Shown: piece by piece, positions 53,651 through 60,229 of the stretch
Numbering within the stretch: position 1 is the stretch's first letter
Layout of the letters: the number at the start of each line of letters is the position of its first letter
Origin: Arachnopeziza araneosa
Taxonomy: Eukaryota; Ascomycota; Leotiomycetes; Helotiales; Arachnopezizaceae
Length of the DNA: 60,229 nucleotides
NCBI GenBank assembly: GCA_003988855.1
Contig: QYAI01000188.1
Coordinates: 1 to 60,229 of the forward strand
Direction of reading: 5' to 3'
Notes under the pieces: model-generated
The model's input: only the letters and a program-made list of their open reading frames with translations
Told to the model about the DNA's origin: nothing
Database searches by the model: none
Position numbers and translations under genes: made by a program

Positions 53651-53761
53651 CCAATCAGAGGCTGTCCATTCTGGGGCTGGGCCCGCAAAATTGCGCACCC
53701 CCTGTCCGTTTCAAGGGACGTCCAGGCCCCCGGCATAAGCGCCATTCTGGACTTATATATG
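53651..53761 (+). promoter_or_regulatory. CCAAT box and TATA box of the DOMON-b561 gene
   Basis: A consensus CCAATCA lies at 53651-53657, in a GC-rich stretch about 175 bp upstream of the ATG, and TTATATAT at 53753-53760, about 70 bp upstream. CCAAT boxes bind the Hap/CBC complex, which in fungi links to iron and redox control, fitting a haem-containing product. Spacing is normal. Confidence 0.5.
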
Positions 53762-53830
53762 ACGAGTGCTGTTTCGTTTCTCAGGCACTTGCTTTCTTCG
53801 ACCTCAACAACAATTCCACATCTCCCCACA

Positions 53831-55241
53831 ATGAAGTTATCTACGCTTCACAGGGCAAACAGCCTGATACTGGCTAGTCTTGGTATGATGCCTCCCTGCT
53901 TGAGATCAACGCTCTAACCGCATCAGCATCAACCATCTCTGCCTTTGCAACCTACTCTCCCGGTCCTTCCTACAAAGTCGCTATCCCCAGCTCCTCTTCC
54001 ATCTCGACCACCTCTGCTGGTCCGCTCTACATCCAGATCTCGGCGCCAACCTCCTACCAATGGGCCGGTTTCGGGATCGGGTCGCAGATGCAAGGCGCCA
54101 TCATCTTTGTTATGTTTGCCGATGGGAATGGGAATGTCACCGTCGGCGTACGTGATGGAGGACAAGGACACGTCGAACCACAACTCGATGCCACCCTCGA
54201 ACCCGGCCTGACGCTGCTCGAAGGCTCGGGCATCATCAATGGACAGATGGTTGCCAATTTCAAATGTATGCAGGAACATCACGCGCATCGAGAGCTCTGC
54301 TAATCATAGATAGGCACGACATGTATGCTTCGGTCTACATCCACGAGTTCCTCTTCCCCTTTCATCTGCGCATGGAACATTGCCTCAGCCATCGACTCAA
54401 CCTCTCCATCCGCCACCATCTACCAACACCAGGTCGACAACACGCGACAATTCACCTTGGACCTGACCGCGGCCAAGATCTCTTCTGATTCGAATCCCTT
54501 CCTCTCCACAGCCACGTCATCTGGCAGTACACCTTCTGCAACCCCTTCCTCTGGAGATGGAGACGGAGACGACTCTGGTTCGGCGACTGAACTTGACCTT
54601 GACGATCTGACTGATAAATATAGTATTGCGCATGGAACCATCATGGGCGTTACTGTGGTCTTGATCTTCCCTCTCGCGGCCATCTTTATGCGTCTTGGTG
54701 GGAATGCCTGGGTGCATGGGATGATCCAGATGTTTGGCATCGGGTGTCTGATTGCAGGATTGGGACTTGGTGTCAAGTTGGCCCAGCTGACGGATCAGGT
54801 ATGTTCTCACGTCACATTTCTCCTCTCAGAGACCATTCAATCTCACAATCACAGCTCTACACCCCCAAAGGCTCCCAAGCCTACACCCACACCGTCCTCG
54901 GCACCACTCTCATCGGTCTCTTCCTCATCCAACCCCTCCTCGGCCTCTTCCACCACATCCAATACAAACGCACCAACTCCCGTGCTCCCATCAGCTGGGC
55001 GCATATCTGGTATGGTCGCGCGCTGATGGCACTCGGAATTGTCAATGGCGGCCTCGGATTGCAATTGGCTGCCAACACGACCAAGGGTGAGATCGCTTAT
55101 GGCGTGGTAGCAGGCGTTGTTGGCGTGGTCTACATCCTCCTTTCAATCATCAAGAGAAAGAATGGGAGCGTGGGGTTTCGTCAAGTGGCCAAGAGGGAGA
55201 AGGTCACTAGTGGTGAGGGGAGTCCGACAGTGTTTGCGTAG
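53831..55241 (+). CDS. DOMON-cytochrome b561 transmembrane oxidoreductase
   Basis: Four exons (53831-53882, 53927-54265, 54314-54798, 54855-55241) join in frame to 420 residues. A signal peptide is split by intron 1. An extracellular CDH-cytochrome-like DOMON domain (about 25-185) contains YQWAGFGIGSQMQGA, with a candidate haem-ligand Met, and paired Cys. A Ser/Gly/Asp-rich linker (about 188-228) leads to a b561 core of membrane helices. Its four haem-ligand histidines are visible: His237 (HGTIMG), His265 (HGMIQ), His304 (HTVLG) and His342 (HIWYGR). The C-terminal tail is basic and cytosolic. Such proteins pass electrons across the plasma membrane, acting as iron or cell-wall reductases. The electron partner is unknown. 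Confidence 0.9.
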
Positions 55242-55807
55242 GTGATTTGGCAGAAGTTGCTTGATTTGGATTGTGGCCTGAGCGTTGGTGGGGGATAGAT
55301 TGATGGTGGAGAGATGGTATATAGTTTCCTCAAGGCGCTGAGGTTGCAAAAGCGGAATGGCTCGGCGGATATACATATGGGCTTGACTCGTGGCGTTGGC
55401 GCTGGAGTTGGACTGGACTGGAAATTGCCTTTTGTTATGATATCCTTCGTTTGTATCTTCTTTACCAATTTTGACAAAGCTTCACATCTGTACAATTCTT
55501 CTGCTCTTCCCTTGAAATAGAACGTCACTCTGTACATCATGTTCTACGCAGCTTAGGTTGAGGTTAGTGTATGTCACGACGGGGATGAACCGAGTGCGTG
55601 TTTATCCTTGGATACAATTCATGTTTAAGGTACCTGTTTTTTTTCGAAAGGATCGCAGAGAAGTAGACGTCTCCTTTCTCTCCATCTACGCACCCGAACC
55701 ATCGAATCCACGCTCTCACGCTCCACATCCGGGCCACGTACGCATGGATCGTATTGGATATCTCACCCTCCCGGCGACGGATTCGTTGTCTGCGGCTTTT
55801 TGTTGGT

Positions 55808-55990
55808 ATGTGTATTTATGTGAGTGTGGTGTGTATCGTGGTGTGTATCGTGGTGTTTGTTGTGGTGTTGTGGCGTTTAGGTGTGTGTGTGTGTGGTGTT
55901 TATGTGGTGTTTATGTGGTGTTTATGTGTGTGTGTGTGTGTTTGTGTGTGTGCGTATTGTGAGTGTAGGTTTTGTGTGTGTGTACAGTGA
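55808..55990. repeat. GT-rich microsatellite cluster
   Basis: Alternating GT/GTTT/GTGTAT tracts, including several uninterrupted (GT)n runs and repeated GGTGTTTATGT units. Long purine-pyrimidine alternation of this kind can adopt Z-DNA and is length-variable. Confidence 0.85.
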
Positions 55991-56180
55991 GTGTGGGCTT
56001 TGTGAGAGAGAGAGATGGTTGTGTTGGTGGGAAGGAGAAGCAGACAACGGAGCGACGTGGTTGTTATGTGGTATAGCTCGGAGGTCAAGGCTGGGCTCAG
56101 AGCACGTCGAACCCATCTCCCGTGATATATATCGGTGGTAGTCGTGATGTGATGGAAGCTTTGAGGAGCAGCAATGGTAG

Positions 56181-56225
56181 GTTTCTTTTTCTTCTTCTTC
56201 TTCTTCTTTCTTTTTCATTTCTTCT
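56181..56225. repeat. TTC-type microsatellite
   Basis: A polypyrimidine run of TTC trinucleotides flanked by TTTC units; the complementary strand is GAA-rich. Confidence 0.8.
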
Positions 56226-56694
56226 TTTAGTAGAAAAGAGGGAGGGAATATGTGTGCACGCTTTTCGGCAAGGGGAAGGAGGAGGTCCGGGATGGAGGAG
56301 ATGGTGGTTGTAGGCAGGATTAAGGAGGAGTGGGAAGGGAGGGCATGTTGCGTGTTTGGTGTTGGACGGGTTTTTGATGCGTGGAGTGGTGGGTGGGATC
56401 AGAGAGGCCATGAGAGATGGTCCTGATATTGATAATCTCAATGGGCCTCCACGCACGAAAACAAAAAACAAGAGACCTGGCGTACATGCTTTATAGTAGA
56501 TCAATCACACCACACCGCCATCCACCTCCCTGCAAACTTTATATTTTGGATCCCATCCCATCCCATCTCCGTCCAAGCACTTTTCATCTATAAAACTGCC
56601 ATCTCTTTCTTCTCTGCATTGCATTACTCATAAAATACAGTACACTATGACACAAAACGTGGACCTTTGTAGGTTGAATTGAGTTAAGGTCAGG

Positions 56695-56758
56695 CGAATG
56701 AACGAATGAATGGATTGATGGATGAATTAATGAATAAATGGATGAATAAATGAATGAC
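56695..56758. repeat. Imperfect GAAT/GGAT tetranucleotide repeat
   Basis: About 16 tetranucleotide units of the ATGA/GAAT/GGAT type, slightly degenerate. Confidence 0.8.
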
Positions 56759-57481
56759 GTATTACTTTATCCATCGCTGTGAGAGATCTGGGTGTGATGC
56801 TTAGATGGAGTTTCTATCGCAGATTAGCGTACAGATAAGTCGATTTATAATGTTTTCATATTTTGTTGTGCACACACCTTAAATTTATTAATATCAAGTT
56901 TAACCTGCCAGATATAATGTGCAGAATTCATCTTGAATAGAGATGACTGAGGAGCATAAGCTGCGCGAAAGATTTTTAGAGCACAGCAAGGCTGAGGGTA
57001 GTTATAAAGAACTAGATCTTTTGAGATTTTGTTGTATGTTTATGCAGATAATTAAGTTGATAGAGATAGGAAGATGAACAGGAGATTATGGTTGAGCGAA
57101 GTGATATAAGAGGATTATGTAGGATGTGCTCCGAGGCGTCTGTCCAACACCCTATTGGATGAATGCCCAAGCATGCCAACACCCGTAGTCACAATCACTG
57201 CACCAAGGCTCGATTTCCTTTCCTGATTCTACATCGCGTCGCCCAAAAAGAGAACTCTGTCCCTGCACGCTTGGATCCATCAACACTGCGTCTCTTGGGG
57301 TCATGATAGCCTTCCGTCACGTCTGGCTTATCTCTATCTTGCATTGCCGATCCGTAGCCGCTCTGTTGCAACGCCCACTGACAGCAGCTGAGCCTCATCA
57401 TTCAACGCGTATTTCCCCGGATCCTTCATGTCGATATCAGAAATGAGCTGCGCCGCAAGCCATCAGAAGGTTCCATCCACA

Positions 57482-59296
57482 ATGGATCTACTCTCGATGG
57501 ATGCGTCAGAACTACAGTCATTTCTTACTCAGAAGAAGTTCACGAGTGTGCAACTTGTCCAAGCCCAGCTTGAGCAGATTCGAAAGCATGACCACGGTGG
57601 AGCGAACTTGCATGCCATGATTTCAACACCACCTGAGAAGCAGATCCTTCAGCTTGCTGCCGAACTTGATAGCGAAAGAGCTGCAGGTCAAATTCGAGGC
57701 GCCCTGCATGGCATTAGAATCATCGTGAAGGTGAGTAGTGTCACTAGAATTGCCATCTAAGCGTTCCGTACTGACCTAATCAGGATAATATTGCAACAAG
57801 CCCCGATCTGGGGATGAAGACTTCTTGCGGCTCTTGTGCATTGTTTGAATCTACCACAAATTCAGATGCGCGCGTTATTGAGAAGGTATGCTGCTCTCGG
57901 GCGTCTTTAATAACGCAACTCTAATCTACATAGCTACGAAAAGCGGTGTAATTATCCTCGGCAAAGTCAATCTTACCGTGTGTACAACCCTTCCATAGAG
58001 AAATACGCTGCTAACATGGTGTTCAGGAATTCTGTCATACATCCCCCTGTGCAGAGAAGTGCCGTTATTGACGCAACAAGCTGCCAGGAGGTTCATCGAC
58101 GGGTTCTGCCGTTGGAGTCTCTGCAGGTTTTAGTCCACTTGCTCTGGGGACAGAAACCGATGGCTCAATAATCCAGCCGGCGAACCGAGCGTCTCTTTTT
58201 GCCTTGAAGCCAACGTACGGCATTACATCTTTGGATGGTGTCTGGAAACTATCTACTAGCTTTGACGTCATTGGTTGCATGGCAAAGTCATCCTCGGATC
58301 TAGCGAACCTCCTGGACGTGATAGTCGAGAGTGACTCTCCATACTACACGCGGTATCTGACAAGATCGTTTGAGGGTCTGAAGCCGGGTTTTGTCGATCC
58401 GCACATCTGGCGATTTACAGATGGTTATGCTGCACCTGTCGGCGGATCAATAGAACAGATGGTAGAAACCCAGCCCAACTTGTTACCTGTTGATTTCTAA
58501 CTTATTACCAAGAAACGCGTCTACCTCGATGCCATGTCGAAAATCAAAGAAACTGCTGCAAAGGTTGAATACCCTGCATCAATCCCGCTTCATGATGAAA
58601 TAGATCTGGATGGCCAATCCAACTTCTTCGGCACTATCAGTTTGTATCTCTTCTTCCTCCACCGCACGTCTAACGAAGTCTAAAGTGCGAGTATGGTCCT
58701 CTCGTAGATTCCTATTTGGAAGGCCTCAAAGTCTCCGAAGTGAGCAGTCTCAACGAGCTCATTGCATGGAACGAGGCGCATCCCGATCTTGAACTTCCAA
58801 AGGGTATTTGCATCACACAAAACTATTCTGATGCACTCTAACATCTCCAGAATACCCGAGCCAATCTCGACTCACAGCCGCTCGTGACAGCGTACCCTCC
58901 GAGGAACTGTACCTCGTAGTGAAAGCACACCTGAAAAAGTTCTCTGCGGATTTAAAAGCAGCATTTGAGAAGCCTGGTTTCGACCTCGTGGCTATTCCCA
59001 CAGAACCGAGGGGTTGTTCCCTCGCTTCGGCGTCCGGTAAGAGGTACTGCTTGTACCAGTCTGAGAAATTCTAATGTACCCCAGGCTTTCCCATCGGAAC
59101 GATGCCTTTAGGCTACCTGGAATACAACGGCAAGCCGTTCGGGTTGTCAGTGTTGGCCCAGAGTGGGGATGACGGGTTGATCCTTCAGTTCATGAGTGCT
59201 TTTGAGGCTATTTTCCCTAAGAGAAAGGTACCCCCTCAGCTCGTGGAAGATCCGAAAGGTGGACATGAGACTAGGGCGAAAGATGGCATGATGTGA
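57482..59296 (+). pseudogene. Amidase-signature hydrolase, decayed in its middle
   Basis: The N-terminus (MDLLSMDASELQSFL...VKDNIATSPDLGM, exons 57482-57730 and 57784-57885) matches fungal amidases, including the catalytic Lys of VKDNI. The Ser-Ser-Lys signature GGSSTGSAVGVSAG...LGTETDGSI (about 58085-58180) and the C-terminus (FPIGTMPLGYLEYNGKPFGL) are intact. The exon at 57934 needs one extra base near 57945 to read LRKAGVIILGKVNLT. The next exon has an in-frame TGA at 58069-58071 and lacks the usual GWSAxGGQT loop. A 51-nt intron (58462-58512) removes an apparent TAA. The two lesions plus the missing loop make activity unlikely, unless the first is a sequencing error. Members hydrolyse amides; the substrate is unknown. 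Confidence 0.7.
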
Positions 59297-59836
59297 ACCA
59301 GCAACCCCCGTTCATGATCAATATTTATGATGGATCGCAACAGTTGGCGAAAGCGAGACAACTTTAGAAATCATGATGCCTTACATTTCATAGAAAGGGT
59401 TTGGTTTTGCGGAGTTTCATCCTGGAGAACTTGATATCTCGACTTCAATTGGATACACACTCCCATCGTCATATCTAGAATATCACGTGACCCGCAGGCT
59501 GGTGCCTCTACCTAGGTAGGTATATCTTGCGAGACCCCGGGGCCTGGTGCGTCATGCCTAGAGATATGAGCTACTCTAGATCGAGTGCCAAATATGTATA
59601 GCACGAAAACTAGATAGACATCCAAAAGAGATAGTGTGCGTAAAATTGACAGTAGAAACATCTGGCTTAAGATAAAAAGCAATGTCATCGAGATCGGCGC
59701 CAAAGAAATACGAATCCTAGAACTGTGAGGAGGAGATGACTAGATTTTTTCTGCTCCGACGTCTCTTTCTCTCCGTCAGATAAGTTCCACCATTCATCAG
59801 AATCTTCATGTCCATTTCTTCTACTCTTACTTGTAA
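59297..59836. other. Convergent 3' spacer
   Basis: Between the 3' ends of the amidase relic and the TPR gene. AT-rich; no gene-like frame or repeat. Confidence 0.45.
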
Positions 59837-60229
59837 TCAGCGAAGTCTTTCGCTGAGAGACTTGAGGCTCCATCGATTCCTTGTATTTCTTCGATTCTGC
59901 TGTTTCAATTCGGCATGATAAAACTCAAGTTGATTGATTGAAACGAGTGTATCAGGGTGGTTGTCCCCAAGTATTCGCCTCCTTGCTTCAGCCGCTTTCT
60001 CTCCAAGTTTTAGAGCTTCTTCTTTGCGCCCGAGCTTGTAATATTCAACTGCTAGATTGTTAATTGAACGAAGAGTATCAGGGTGTTCGTCTCCGAGCGT
60101 GCGCTTTCTTGCTTCGAATACTTTCTCTTTAAGCTCTACAGCTTCTTGGTTTCGGCCGAGGTTGCTATAAATAACTGCTAGATTGTTTATTGAATCAAGA
60201 GTATTAGGGTGTTCGTCTCCGAGCGTGCG
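59837..60229 (-). CDS. TPR-repeat (kinesin-light-chain type) protein, C-terminal part
   Basis: An open minus-strand frame enters from the right edge and gives 131 residues to the stop. It consists of 42-residue TPR_12 units: RTLGDEHPNTLDSINNLAV, then RTLGDEHPDTLRSINNLAVEYY, then RRILGDNHPDTLVSINQL, then a short basic tail. Such arrays form the C-terminus of fungal NLR-like proteins with NB-ARC, NACHT or phosphorylase domains, as well as stand-alone proteins; the N-terminal domain is outside the window. Adjacent units share an identical 24-nt start, so the array has recently expanded or been homogenised. Repeats of this type evolve rapidly and generate recognition specificity. Confidence 0.85.
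   Translation of the reverse strand, partial: RTLGDEHPNTLDSINNLAVIYSNLGRNQEAVELKEKVFEARKRTLGDEHPDTLRSINNLAVEYYKLGRKEEALKLGEKAAEARRRILGDNHPDTLVSINQLEFYHAELKQQNRRNTRNRWSLKSLSERLR

Larger units (their letters stand above)
49648..53830. other. 4.2-kb repeat-rich region without genes
   Basis: No convincing coding sequence. The region carries a near G-quadruplex tract (about 50756-50780), a degenerate 200-bp duplication, hairpin-bearing repeats, AT-rich phased A tracts (51950-51980), a 38-bp minisatellite, and a 20-bp doublet. Several plus-strand ORFs over 52481-53321 only reflect the minisatellite. The last 350 bp become GC-rich and form the promoter of the cytochrome b561 gene. A TATA-like run and CT-rich tract at 51805-51900 could belong to a decayed LTR, but no paired LTR is seen. 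Confidence 0.5.
55242..57481. other. Simple-repeat-rich spacer
   Basis: Holds GT-, TTC- and GAAT-type microsatellites (listed separately). ORFs in 55558-56300 on both strands are translations of these repeats. 56760-57400 is AT-rich, then normal, with no supported gene. The last part is the amidase promoter. Confidence 0.55.

Noticed and set aside
55558..56313. Several ORFs on both strands over the GT and TTC tracts
   Set aside because: They are translations of microsatellites (runs of Cys/Val or Thr/His, and Lys/Glu or Leu/Phe).
58498..58500. In-frame TAA in the amidase as a third lesion
   Set aside because: A 51-nt GT...AG intron (58462-58512) with a good branch site removes it and restores family sequence.

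Overview
The window looks like chromosomal DNA of a filamentous ascomycete, most plausibly a Leotiomycete (Helotiales-like). This is inferred from the short introns I could resolve (about 43-106 nt, GT...AG), typical Pezizomycotina families (DUF3433, HET, DUF6594, Zn2Cys6, FLR1-type MFS, DOMON-cytochrome b561, MYND), moderately AT-rich DNA, and disabling mutations that are often transitions and would fit repeat-induced point mutation. No database search was possible, so family calls rest on motifs and recalled family patterns.

Layout. 0-2.1 kb: right end of a pogo/Fot1-type transposon beside a frameshifted DUF3433 membrane-protein relic. 3.5-21.4 kb: a flavin hydroxylase, a small orphan, a small secreted beta-trefoil (QxW) protein assembled across two introns, an N-terminally truncated HET protein, a three-exon FMO-like monooxygenase, a large secreted Cys-rich orphan, a complete four-exon 2,3-dihydroxybenzoate decarboxylase, a secreted Ser/Thr-rich protein with a 32-nt microexon, and a MYND zinc-finger protein. 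A 222-bp MITE lies at 21.7 kb. 22-34 kb: a five-exon DHA1 drug/proton antiporter, a decayed DUF6594 gene, three disordered proteins rich in basophilic-kinase-like RRxS motifs, a membrane-anchored orphan and a three-exon 182-aa orphan. 34-41 kb: a secreted three-repeat DUF5648 protein, a six-exon Zn2Cys6 regulator divergent from a monocarboxylate-type MFS transporter, and a GH11 xylanase.

41-46 kb is a gene-poor stretch with a 102-nt assembly gap and a 28-bp palindrome. An acidic disordered nuclear-type protein (46-47.7 kb) and a HET pseudogene (49 kb) follow. 49.6-53.8 kb has no convincing gene but carries several different repeats: a degenerate 200-bp duplication, hairpin-bearing repeats and a 38-bp minisatellite with a dimeric higher order. 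Next come a DOMON-cytochrome b561 oxidoreductase (53.8-55.2 kb), a microsatellite-rich spacer, a decayed amidase (57.5-59.3 kb), and the C-terminal TPR repeats of a protein that runs off the right edge.

Working logic. The clearest functional unit is the regulator/transporter pair (34.9-39.4 kb). Its shared 364-bp promoter holds four exact copies of TCTCCGA, two in each orientation. The flavin hydroxylase, the FMO and the dihydroxybenzoate decarboxylase could serve aromatic-compound metabolism, but they are separated by unrelated genes and no backbone synthase is present, so I do not call a biosynthetic cluster. The secreted proteins (GH11, DUF5648, beta-trefoil, Cys-rich orphans) fit a plant-associated or saprotrophic lifestyle. 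Broken self/non-self-type genes (two HET relics) and transposon remnants point to an accessory, fast-decaying region.
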